Assembly: GCA_026967495.1 (NCBI GenBank)
Contig: CP114060.1
Span: 3,534,001 to 3,598,000 of the forward strand
Length of the DNA stretch: 64,000 bases
Reading direction: 5' to 3'
From: Rouxiella badensis
Lineage (GTDB): Bacteria; Pseudomonadota; Gammaproteobacteria; Enterobacterales; Enterobacteriaceae
Made by a program: the position numbers and the translations under genes. Below, piece by piece: positions 1 through 8,468 of this stretch. The notes under the pieces are model-generated. The model saw only the letters and a list, made by a program, of their open reading frames with translations, made no database searches and had not been told where the DNA came from. Position 1 is the stretch's first letter. Every line of letters begins with the position of its first letter.

Positions 1-390
1 CATGAGCTTTACCAACTGAGCGTGCACAAGCCGAACTCTCTTGGCATGAGTGCCTGCGACGCGGCGTATCGCGAGGGAGAACCGTGGCTGGACGAACTGC
101 TCGGGTATTTAAAGGCCAACTATGCCCTGCTCAAGCAAGGGCTGAACGCAGGGTCAAGTATTCGTTTGTTTCACACCGAAGGCAGCTATCTTGCCTGGCT
201 GGATTTTCGCCGTGCCGGACTCACTCAGCCCGAGCTGGAACACCGGTTGCTGCATCAGGCAGGGCTTTTGCTAGAAAGTGGCCTCAATTTTGGCCCAACT
301 GGTCAGGGATTTATGCGCCTGAACTTTGCGTTGCCCAAATCCGAACTGGAAACAGTGATAGAAAGGCTGCGGCATTATTTTCCGGCCTGA
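1..390 (+). CDS. PatB/MalY-type PLP-dependent C-S lyase or aminotransferase, C-terminal part
   Basis: The reading frame is open from the first base of the window and ends at 390, giving about 129 residues of the C-terminal part of a fold-type I PLP enzyme. The segment SIRLFHTEGSYLAWLDFR followed by LNFGPTGQGFMRLNFA is the small-domain pattern of the MalY/PatB cystathionine beta-lyase group, with the carboxylate-binding arginine in FMRLNFA. The PLP lysine lies upstream of the window. Family members cleave cystathionine or cysteine conjugates in the cytoplasm, and MalY also represses the maltose regulon. Which subgroup this is cannot be settled from the fragment. The next gene is convergent on the minus strand. 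Confidence 0.8.
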   Translation, partial: HELYQLSVHKPNSLGMSACDAAYREGEPWLDELLGYLKANYALLKQGLNAGSSIRLFHTEGSYLAWLDFRRAGLTQPELEHRLLHQAGLLLESGLNFGPTGQGFMRLNFALPKSELETVIERLRHYFPA

Positions 391-439
391 CCCTTTTTGT
401 TGATAGGCCAGGCAAGTGAAGCTCCCACGACTTCTGTCC

Positions 440-1770
440 CTATCTCTTACTTTCCCAAACCGGCAGCGAGGTCAACCAGGTTTCACGCTGCGCCTCAATG
501 ATGGCACCTCGCCGGGCGTTTGCATGATATTCGCCTTTTTCGCCTGGTTTATGAGTGGCTGTCGGTAAACTAAAAGAGGCGGCGCGGATCGGCGACTCAT
601 ATCTCGGTTGGCCGATGCCGTTATCTGCCCACGAAAGCAGAGGCACGATGCGTACGCTAATACGGTCCAGCGTTTTATACGGCCACGGCTTTGCTTCATT
701 GCTGTACTGCGCCATAAAATCCAATGATTTCAAGACGCTTCCGCCGTCGGGCGTCGTGTAGTGCCACAGGTCTTGCCCCCCTTCTGACCGTCAGCCTTCT
801 GGTCAAGGATGGCCAAAAGGCTAACAGCCTGCAAATTGAAATAGCTGTAGTGGAATGAACGCGTTCGCGCCAGTTCGAGCGGCTGAGTACCGTCGGGCCG
901 CAGTTGGGTGTCTAGTTTGCTTTCAGTGAGCGCCACCATCTTTTTTATCGTTTCCGGTCGGTCGAGATACCAGGCGATGCCCGCCACCTGCGTCGCGTAC
1001 CAGTTACCGTGGTTATTTTTAGTTTTACTCTCTTTAATTGCCAGCTTACTGGTCTGCAACCAGTGCAAATATTCCTGCATCCATTGGCGCAACTGGCGCT
1101 CATCGTCAGAGGACCAGGCGGCGTTACCGCGCAGCATCAGCACGGAATCAACGATTCTTGTTGCAAAATAGCGGCCATCGAGCACGCCCGCGTTTCTGCC
1201 CGCACTCATTCCGGGCACACCTTGGGCAAAGTTAAGATTAGGATTCATGCGCGTTGCCGGCGTGATAAACCAAGTGCGCAACATGCTTGCGGCCTTATCG
1301 GCATAGCGCTGCTGCCCTGAAAAATACCAGGCGAGGGTGAGATCCTGAACCTTTGCAGTAAACGCCGCGAGCCGCACGCCGTCACTCTGATTATTTTTAC
1401 TGGCAGGATTTACTTTGCCGTCTCGGCGGATCCAGGGCTGTCCATCGGTTTTACTCGGATCCGGCCACCAGTAGGCGCTCAGACTCAGGTAGTCGTGTTT
1501 AGTCCCACTTGGCGGCGTCATCCCCTTTTCGGTCACGCTTGGGTTCGGCGTTTTCAGCGCCCGATTAGCGGAGGTAATAAGCAGGTCATAGGCCTCTTGG
1601 GTGGACGTTGCCGCTTTCCCCTGCTCAAGTTGATGCTTTACCTGCAACAACTGGCTGGCCTGCAAGAATGCCAACGCTTGTGGACCCGAATCGGCAGCAT
1701 ACGCAGCGCACCCTGCTCCTGCACTCAGCATGAAGGCAATGCTTATGGCCACTTTGCAAAATCGACTCAT
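440..1770 (-). pseudogene. Alginate lyase family protein (PL5-like), frameshifted as read
   Basis: The first frame (1770 to 730) has a signal peptide of about 25 residues and then an alpha-barrel lyase domain. NNHGNWYATQ (near residue 245) and RSFHYSYFNLQA (near 305) are the catalytic Asn/His and His/Tyr segments of the Alginate_lyase family. The frame then runs into nonsense. The missing C-terminus (DLWHYTTPDGGSVLKSLDF and onward) lies in another frame down to 440. Adding one base in the C6 run at 776-781 joins the two into about 443 residues, a usual length. The enzyme would be a periplasmic or secreted polysaccharide lyase. Its uronate substrate is inferred from family only, although a pectin lyase and an oligogalacturonate porin lie nearby. 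It may be intact in the living strain. Confidence 0.8.
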
Positions 1771-2077
1771 CTTCCGTCCTTCTAATTATTAAATTTAATA
1801 ATTTCCGAAAAACACCGATAGCTGTTTAACGCCTTGAGGAAAGATACGCGAGCATGGGATTATTTATCAATAGATAATTTAATAGAGTGAAGCCTAATCG
1901 AAAATTCTTTATAGAGAGAGATTCTTATTGCACCAGATAAAGGTGCGCAGCTAACACTGGCTGAAATATACGACCAGTAATAATTTCATATAAAAAAGAA
2001 CATATCACACCACGTCGTTAGTAACGAAAAGGTTAATTAACCGAGAGGTATTATTCAGAAACCCGATCAATAAGTAA

Positions 2078-2284
2078 TTATTTAATCATTTCAATAAACC
2101 CCTCTTTTTGGCAAAAGAAAAGATTCAAGAAAATGGCGCACAGTATAAATATGAAATTACCCTGTTCGAAGAAGGTACGATCGGCCCTGAGGAGCCAATA
2201 GCCCTATTCATTAAATTCCACATTTCGCTCTACGTCGAAGTATCAGCGCGGCAAACCGCTAATCTTTCTCTTACATATTCGTAG
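2078..2284 (+). other. Open frame without ATG, possible remnant or TTG-start small gene
   Basis: The 525 bp between 1770 and 2296 is AT-rich and has no recognisable gene. One frame stays open from 2078 to the stop at 2282-2284 and reads like real protein in its middle (ITLFEEGTIGPEEPIALFIK). It has no ATG. A TTG at 2108 is the only early start, and no ribosome binding site precedes it. It stops 11 bases before the next start codon. I do not recognise the family; it could be a decayed 3' end or a small gene coupled to the gene that follows. Confidence 0.25.
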
Positions 2285-2295
2285 GGAGAGAGATA

Positions 2296-2607
2296 ATGAT
2301 CGCAGTGCTTTTTGAAGCTGAGTCCAATATTACTCTGCAGGAAAGATATTTGGCGCTCGCCGCCGAGCTAAAACCGATGCTCGCAGAGATTGACGGGTTT
2401 ATTTCCATAGAGCGTTTTCAGAGCCTGGCATCAACGGGGAAAATTCTATCACTTTCCTGGTGGCGCGATGAAGAGGCGGTCCTGACCTGGAAAAAGAATA
2501 TCTTCCATATGAGCGCACAGGCGGAAGGTCGGGATTCTATTTTCACATTTTACAGAATTCGTATCGCTCAGGTCATACGCGATTATTCATCGGAAGACAG
2601 AGGATAA
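2296..2607 (+). CDS. Antibiotic biosynthesis monooxygenase (ABM) domain protein
   Basis: This is a 103-residue single-domain protein. The order FEAESNI, then an amphipathic helix, DGFISIERFQS, SLSWWRDEEAVLTWKKN and FTFYRIRIAQV is the ferredoxin-like ABM fold (YgiN/ActVA-Orf6-like). Such proteins dimerise and are often cofactor-free oxygenases or quinol and heme-related enzymes; the substrate here is unknown. GGGAGAG just before the ATG is a good ribosome binding site. The gene is followed after 3 bases by an ACT-domain gene, which overlaps an ArsR-type regulator, so the three form one operon. Regulation by that ArsR protein is an inference. Confidence 0.8.
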   Translation: MIAVLFEAESNITLQERYLALAAELKPMLAEIDGFISIERFQSLASTGKILSLSWWRDEEAVLTWKKNIFHMSAQAEGRDSIFTFYRIRIAQVIRDYSSEDRG

Positions 2608-2610
2608 CAA

Positions 2611-2985
2611 ATGTACGATATTCACGTGATTCTGAAGAATATCCCGGGTGAACTGGCCTGGTTGGGTAAAATACTGGGGCATCACGGCGTCGGTCTGGAA
2701 GGAGGCGGCATTTTTACGGCAGGTAATGAATGCCACGCGCACTTCCTCGTTGAGGAGGGTAATAAAGCTAAATGGGTCCTTGAGAGTGAAGGGTTTAGGG
2801 TCAAAAGTATCAATGAACCCATCATCAGAAAGCTTAAGCAGGAGTGCCCCGGCGAGTTTGGCGAAATTGCCGCCGCGTTGTCTAAAAACGGTGTTAATAT
2901 TCTGACTCAGTACAGTGATCATGCCAATAGACTGATTTTAATCACCGATAATCAACAAATTGCAGCTAAAATTACTGAGCCATGA
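2611..2985 (+). CDS. Tandem ACT-domain small protein
   Basis: The protein has 124 residues and consists of two ACT-like repeats (about 2-65 and 66-122). IPGELAWLGKILGHHGVGLEGG and CPGEFGEIAAALSKNGVNI are the two beta-turn-helix starts with the usual glycine before the second strand. ACT pairs normally bind amino acids or other small ligands. No enzyme domain is attached, so this looks like a stand-alone sensor or accessory protein. It sits between an ABM protein (3-base gap) and an ArsR regulator (ATGA overlap), so it is probably translated with them. The ligand is unknown. Confidence 0.7.
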   Translation: MYDIHVILKNIPGELAWLGKILGHHGVGLEGGGIFTAGNECHAHFLVEEGNKAKWVLESEGFRVKSINEPIIRKLKQECPGEFGEIAAALSKNGVNILTQYSDHANRLILITDNQQIAAKITEP

Positions 2986-3715
2986 GATCCGGTTTCCTGA
3001 TAAATATGCTTAACAAAATCGAAGTCGATGATAGTGATACTCAGCTCGAATCCTCTATGGCGGCCCTCGCGGCCGCCATGTCTGACCCGTCGCGCGTCAA
3101 AATGTTGTGTGCGTTGATGGACGGGAGAGCGTGGACCGCCACTGAACTCAGCGCCGTTGCGGATATTGCTTCATCAACGGCGAGCTCTCACCTGAACCGG
3201 CTGGTCAATAGCCATCTGATCACTTGCCTTTCGCAGGGGAGACATCGTTATTATCGCCTTGCAGGCCATGAAGTTGGGCAGTTGGTCGAGATGATGATGG
3301 GTGTGTCGTGGAAAAGAATTCCCCCGCCTAAAACTCGAACTCCGGTGCAATTGAGAGTGGCACGTACCTGCTATGACCATTTGGCCGGAGAAGTCGCGGT
3401 AGAAATTTACGAATCTATGAGGCGCGAGGGCTGGATAAACGATGATGGCACTCACCTCACGGAAAAAGGTCACGAAAATTTTCAGCAAATGGGCGTCGTG
3501 CTTGACCCTAAAACCAAACGAAAGCCTTGCTGCGCCTGTCTGGACTGGAGCGAACGACGCTCTCATCTAGGGGAGATGCTGGCGCTGCTTTTTTTACTCT
3601 CTGTGAACACCGGGGTTGGCTAAAACGCGTTCAGGGTTTCAGAGAGGTGAATATCACCTCATCAGGAAAGGCTGCCTTTCGAAAATGGTTTGCTCTGTCA
3701 GGCAATCCAGACTGA
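2982..3715 (+). pseudogene. ArsR-family transcriptional regulator with C-terminal extension, frameshifted as read
   Basis: The start ATG overlaps the stop of the ACT gene (ATGA). A second possible start is at 3006. Residues about 25-95 form a winged helix: AAMSDPSRVKMLCALMDG, then helix-turn-helix ADIASSTASSHLNRLVNSHL and wing GRHRYYRL. The C-terminal part (PCCACLDWSERRSHLG) is typical of the longer ArsR group seen next to ABM genes. The frame is lost in the G4 run at 3570-3573. One extra G there restores GAAFFTLCEHRGWLKR and the rest down to 3715, giving about 244 residues. The cysteines CCAC could bind metal, but that is only a guess. It probably regulates its own operon. Confidence 0.8.
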
Positions 3716-4116
3716 CCCACTACGCCCTTTTATCGCAGGGACTCAGCGGCCTACTCCTGTCAGTCCTCGAGAAATTCAGGCAGATTTACCTTAGTCAGAT
3801 AATGCCGCTGTATGCCTGCTACAGGAGAATCAGGCCCCCTCAATGATTCCCTCGCTGTTGCGACTATAAACCCCAGCGCCCCCCAGCCGCTCGAATCAAT
3901 AAATTGTCCGTTACAGCGCCTCAATCGCTTAAAAGTTCTTCCCGCTCCTGGTCGGTAATCATGTCGGTGACGGTGATATCCAAAAGCACGCCCTACTTCG
4001 AGGCTGTGCCGAAATACTACGGGCATCGCAAAACGGTCCAAAAAAGCTAACCCGCTTATTCAAACGTGAATCGCTTCACATTAATTCTCCCCAATCCTGC
4101 AATATAAAATGCTATA
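3716..4116 (+). other. Intergenic region without a convincing gene
   Basis: About 400 bp between the ArsR gene and the KdgR-type palindrome. Open frames here are short and lack ribosome binding sites. A minus-strand stretch ending near 3927 (DITVTDMITDQEREELLSD) reads like the C-terminus of a lost gene, but it cannot be assigned. Confidence 0.3.
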
Positions 4117-4151
4117 CATTTAAAAATGAAACGTTGTTTCATTTTTAAATG
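4117..4151. promoter_or_regulatory. 35-bp perfect palindrome with KdgR-type core, operator of the pectin genes
   Basis: Two perfect 16-bp arms, CATTTAAAAATGAAAC at 4117-4132 and its reverse complement at 4136-4151, flank the spacer GTT. The core TGAAAC-GTT-GTTTCA matches the KdgR box known from Dickeya and Yersinia pectinolysis genes. It lies 54 bp before the start codon of pelX, as expected for a repressor site. Assignment to KdgR rests on the motif and on the pectin genes downstream. Confidence 0.8.
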
Positions 4152-4204
4152 GTCGGGTTCATCCCGTAACCAGCACAATTTATGTTTTTAGGATGAGAAC
4201 AATT

Positions 4205-6372
4205 ATGTGGGAATCTAAGGTATTGATTGTTGCGCTGTCATGCGGAATAAGTGCGCAAGTCTTGGCGGGTACTGTGCCTGAAGCGAGCAGTCTGATTTGG
4301 CACAGCATCACCTTCGGTCAGTCGACCGACGTTAATTTCGCCACCAATGTCCTGCAGGATAAAATTGGCATCAATGAAACGCTTCTGGCGGACGGGAAAT
4401 CCGTTCCCACGGCCGGTGTAAAACTTGCCACACCTTTTACGCTGGAAAGTCGAGGCGGTAAAATAGGTAACAGCCATGACGGCCTGACTTATTTCTATAC
4501 ACGACTGCCGGCTGATGTAAATTTCCAGCTGGAAGCCGATGTCACGCTGAATCAATTAGGTCCTGAAAACGGGGCAAAACCTGCCGGACAGGAAGGTGCC
4601 GGATTATTAGTACGCAATATCCTGGGCAAGGCACGGCAACCAGTAACCAAACCCGGCGTTGAGGAGCTTCCGGCAGCCTCCAATATGGTGATGAACACGG
4701 TAATGGCAATCGGAGATAAGCCACAGGAAGTAGCCTTAATAGCCCGCCAGGGAGTGAAACATCCATGGGGTAATATCGGTATAGGTATTGTGCGCGAGGC
4801 CTATCATCCTTTGACAACGCCTGCACATTTCTCTTTGCGACTGACTCGGACCGATAATGGGTTTGAGGTCTCCTATGCGCCAGAAAGCAGCCACCGGTGG
4901 GTAAGTAAAACTCTCAATGGCGCTGACCTGATTACAAAGCTGGATAAAACGGGTTATTACGTTGGGTTTTTCGCCTCGCGCAACGCCCGCATTACCGTTA
5001 ACCATACCAAACTGATACTCAGCGCGGCCGATACCCAACCGTCTCCGCCTTATGTCGCGCCGCCTCTCGAGTCCCATATCGAGATCATGTCATCGCCTGT
5101 TGTAGCAAGCCAGAACGGCATTTTCCAGCTGCGAACCAATGAGCGCGGGCAGATACAGATCAAAATGGGTGAACAAACGCTGCTTAGCCAGACGGCTATT
5201 GGCGGTGGTGAAGCGGTCGCTGTACCATTTCATCTCCAACAACCCGAGGGCAAAATAAACATAGAATTTATCCCGGATAACGCTAAACCCCTGAGCCGCA
5301 TTTTCCCTGTCAAACGGGTGCCGGTGAGTCATCCGCAGCGGCTTTACGTTTCAGCCAAGGGGGCAGCAGATAACGATGGAACTCGGCAACATCCGCTGGA
5401 TTTCGCGACCGCAGTCAACCTGTTAGCCCCCGGCGGCACGCTGTGGATGGCTGACGGTGAATACCCTGCCAGCGAGATCCCGGCAACGGCGAGTGGCACG
5501 GCAAAAAACCTAAAACGCTGCGTCCGGAGAGTAATAACGTGGTGTTCAACGGGCTTACCCTCGACGCAAGCTATTGGCAAATTGAGGGGATCACCGTGAC
5601 TCAAAAGAGCTTTCACATTGCTGGTAGTTATAATCACATCAACAACGTTAAGGCACATAACGCAGACGATACGGGTATTTGGGTTGCCTCACCGGAGGGT
5701 ATTGGCCGCGCACTTTGGGCCAGTCATAATCTAATAAGCAATTCAGAATCCTGGGGAAATAAAGATCCGGGGCATAAAAATGCCGATGGATTTGCAGTGA
5801 AAATGCGCGTAGGAGAGGGAAATCGCCTCGTTAACTGCTACTCGCACGATAACATCGATGACGGTTTTGATTTGTTCAACAAGATTGAAGACGGTCCGAA
5901 CGGCAGCGTCACAATAGAAAACAGCCTCTCGGTACACAACGGCAGCAACGGCTTTAAACTCGGCGGCGAAGGCCTGCCTGTCGCTCATGTTATCCGCAAT
6001 AATGTTGCCGTAGAAAACGGCATGGACGGCTTCACCGATAACTTCAACCCAGGTGCCTTGATCGTTGAAAATAATCGTGCCGTTGACAATAAAAGATTCA
6101 ACTTCCTGTTCCGTCCTTCACCCTATACCCCAGCGGATAAACAAGGAACGTTTAAAGCCAATATTTCGCTGAGATCCTCAGAGGGCAGATATAACGATGT
6201 AGTCAGCGGAAACGTAGACAGCAGCAATTATTTCTATGCCCATCGCAGAACGGTGAATGCTTTGCATCAAGAGATCCAGCCCGACAGCTTTATTTCCACG
6301 CGGCTTCCAAGCCCCATTTCACGTCTTCCTGACGGAGAATTTAATTACTCCAATTTTTTAGCAAGGAAATAA
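4205..6372 (+). pseudogene. pelX: Exo-pectate lyase PelX-like (PL9 family), frameshifted as read
   Basis: The start at 4205 is preferred over 4193 because AGGA lies 11 bases upstream of it, whereas nothing can precede 4193. A signal peptide of about 22 residues is followed by an N-terminal laminin-G-like region (DVNFQLEADVTLN, GFFASRNARITV) and then a right-handed beta helix. The helix carries PL9 signatures: NIDDGFDLFN holds the calcium-binding aspartates, and NGFKLGGEG holds the catalytic lysine. The frame breaks in the A6 run at 5503-5508. One more A gives AKKPKTLRPESNNVVFNG and a protein of about 722 residues, close to Dickeya PelX (about 748). PelX is a periplasmic enzyme that releases disaccharides from oligogalacturonates. 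The porin gene follows after 70 bp, and a KdgR-type palindrome lies upstream. Confidence 0.85.
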
Positions 6373-6442
6373 AGGCAGTTTCATTAACAGGAAGAGACGC
6401 TAAATACCCTAATACTGCTCAATATTTCAGGGAGGCTCTAAA

Positions 6443-7120
6443 ATGATAAATCACAGACTGCTGATCTGCGGCCTGCTGCTGGCCAGCGCAAGCAGTCATG
6501 CCGTTACCCTTGATATTCGACACGAATGGCTTGATGACAGTAAACAGCATAAAGACCGGATCTTAATATCACACCGCTTTGCCAATGGTATCGGTTTATC
6601 TTTCGAAGATAAATGGCGCTCCGGGGATAATAACCCCAATCAACCGTTTAACAGAATGGTGGGTAACGGCACGGAAACGACGCTTACCTATCAATATAAA
6701 GCAACAAAGTCGTTTTTTTTGCAGCCAGGATTTGCCGCAGAGGTGAATTCCGGCAATAAAGTCTACAAGCCGTCGTTGGCCGCTGGATACACTTTCTCCA
6801 GCGGCATTTATTTTAATACACGCTATCGTTATGAAGAGACACACTATGACAACGGTAATAATGATAAAAAAACTCATCGCGGAGAGATTTGGCTCGGCTA
6901 TCGCCTTGCCGACTGGCGTTTCGAATATAACTATATTTATAAACACAGTAATCAGGTTCTGTTTGATAATGCTAAATGGGACTATGAAGAAGATTTTAAA
7001 GTTGCCTACAACATCAATCACCATTGGACGCCCTATGCCGAAATTGGCAATGTCTCGGTTCGAAAAAATACCCACGAAAGGCAGACCCGCCTGCGGGTGG
7101 GAATTCAATACAGCTTCTAA
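6443..7120 (+). CDS. Oligogalacturonate-specific porin of the KdgM family
   Basis: The 225-residue protein has a signal peptide (cleaved about residue 20, SSHA|VTL) and a mature part made of alternating amphipathic strands that ends in phenylalanine, as in outer-membrane barrels. The mature start VTLDIRHEWLDD and GLSFEDKWRSG match the KdgM/KdgN/NanC family of 12-strand porins for acidic oligosaccharides. It would carry pectin fragments into the periplasm, where PelX, encoded just upstream, acts. GGGAGGC before the ATG is a strong ribosome binding site. It probably shares the KdgR-controlled promoter. The exact paralogue (KdgM or KdgN) is not decided. Confidence 0.88.
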   Translation: MINHRLLICGLLLASASSHAVTLDIRHEWLDDSKQHKDRILISHRFANGIGLSFEDKWRSGDNNPNQPFNRMVGNGTETTLTYQYKATKSFFLQPGFAAEVNSGNKVYKPSLAAGYTFSSGIYFNTRYRYEETHYDNGNNDKKTHRGEIWLGYRLADWRFEYNYIYKHSNQVLFDNAKWDYEEDFKVAYNINHHWTPYAEIGNVSVRKNTHERQTRLRVGIQYSF

Positions 7121-7173
7121 GGTTCGGTATAGGAAATGAAGCAAAATCTTGTCGAGTCCCTTTAACACCTCAC

Positions 7174-7202
7174 GACATATCAGAGTACAAGTCTGATATG
7201 TC
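7174..7202 (+). terminator. Hairpin downstream of the KdgM-type porin gene
   Basis: A perfect 11-bp stem (GACATATCAGA and its complement) with a 7-base loop lies 54 bp after the porin stop. No run of T follows, so it may be a Rho-dependent end or an RNA-stabilising hairpin. Confidence 0.4.
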
Positions 7203-7459
7203 AGGGAATTTCTTAGGGCCTTTGCTGCACAGTCTGACTTTAGGTTAGTAGCAAACAGAACTCAACGCAGAAAACTGCCATGCCTTATACAGCCTCAATA
7301 TCCTTAAAAACCCAGCCTAACCCCGCTTAAAACGTGTTGGCTTTCGCCCGCGTAATCCGTAACATACACGCCAATTAACTCCGTGCCGCATTTTGTCGGC
7401 TGGCGCCAGCCTGAATATTGCCCCACTGGTGCCCTTTTTAGATCTCGAGTGTCGATATA

Positions 7460-8386
7460 ATGTTTGATAATCAAGAAGTTAGCAAGAAAGAGCAATACAA
7501 CCTGAATAAACTCCAAAAGCGTCTGCGTCGTGACGTTGGTAAAGCTATTGCTGATTTTGGCATGATTGAAGAAGGCGACCGCATCATGGTCTGCCTGTCT
7601 GGTGGTAAAGACAGCTATACCATGCTTGAAATTCTGCGCAATTTGCAGCAAAGCGCGCCGGTCAATTTCTCTCTGGTTGCCGTTAATCTTGACCAGAAAC
7701 AACCGGGTTTCCCGGCGCACATTCTGCCGGAATACCTTGATAAGCAGGGTGTCGAATACAAGATCGTTGAAGAAAATACCTACGCTATCGTAAAAGACAA
7801 AATCCCGGAGGGCAAAACCACCTGCTCGCTGTGCTCCCGTCTGCGCCGCGGTATCCTTTACCGCACGGCTACCGAATTAGGCTGTACCAAAATCGCGCTC
7901 GGCCATCATCGCGACGATATCCTGCAAACCCTGTTCCTCAACATGTTCTATGGCGGCAAACTGAAAGGTATGCCCCCTAAGCTGATGAGCGACGACGGCA
8001 AACACATCGTTATCCGCCCACTGGCCTACTGCCGTGAAAAAGACATCGAGCGTTTTGCGATTGCTCGTGGTTATCCGATTATCCCTTGCAACCTGTGCGG
8101 CTCGCAGCCAAACCTACAGCGTCAGGTCATTAGCGACATGCTGAAAGACTGGGACAAACGTTATCCGGGCCGTATCGAGACCATGTTCAGCGCCATGCAG
8201 AACGTCGTGCCTTCGCACCTTAACGATACCAACCTGTTCGACTTCAAGGGCATCAAGCACGGTGATGAAATCGTTGACGGCGGTGATTTGGCCTTCGATC
8301 GCGAAGACATCCCAATGCAGCCCGTCGGCTGGCAGGCGGAAGAGGACCTGGTAGTCGAACGTCTTGACGTCCTGCAGATCAAGTAA
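7460..8386 (+). CDS. ttcA: tRNA 2-thiocytidine(32) synthetase TtcA
   Basis: The 308-residue cytoplasmic enzyme thiolates cytidine 32 in some tRNAs, using ATP, an iron-sulfur cluster and a persulfide sulfur donor. The PP-loop SGGKDS is at 47-52. The CxxC cysteines are C122/C125 and a second pair is C210/C213, which agrees with the cluster ligands of E. coli TtcA (311 residues). The N-terminus KKEQYNLNKLQKRLRRDVGK is typical. The gene stands alone and ends at a strong hairpin terminator shared with the convergent ABC transporter genes. Identification is secure. Confidence 0.97.
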   Translation: MFDNQEVSKKEQYNLNKLQKRLRRDVGKAIADFGMIEEGDRIMVCLSGGKDSYTMLEILRNLQQSAPVNFSLVAVNLDQKQPGFPAHILPEYLDKQGVEYKIVEENTYAIVKDKIPEGKTTCSLCSRLRRGILYRTATELGCTKIALGHHRDDILQTLFLNMFYGGKLKGMPPKLMSDDGKHIVIRPLAYCREKDIERFAIARGYPIIPCNLCGSQPNLQRQVISDMLKDWDKRYPGRIETMFSAMQNVVPSHLNDTNLFDFKGIKHGDEIVDGGDLAFDREDIPMQPVGWQAEEDLVVERLDVLQIK

Positions 8387-8408
8387 TCCCCCGCCTCTGC
8401 GGACAAAA

Positions 8409-8449
8409 TAAAAAACGCGCTGAAGCCTAAGCTTACAGCGCGTTTTTTA
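8409..8449. terminator. Bidirectional intrinsic terminator between ttcA and the ABC operon
   Basis: The stem AACGCGCTG/CAGCGCGTT with a 13-base loop is flanked by an A-run on the left and TTTTTT on the right. It can therefore end transcription from ttcA (plus) and from the transporter operon (minus). Confidence 0.9.
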
Positions 8450-8468
8450 TTACCTGTGTCGCAAAAAA

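Noticed and set aside
3760..4041. 93-codon minus-strand frame after the ArsR gene
   Set aside because: Arginine- and glycine-rich, with no ribosome binding site, no domain and no support from neighbours.
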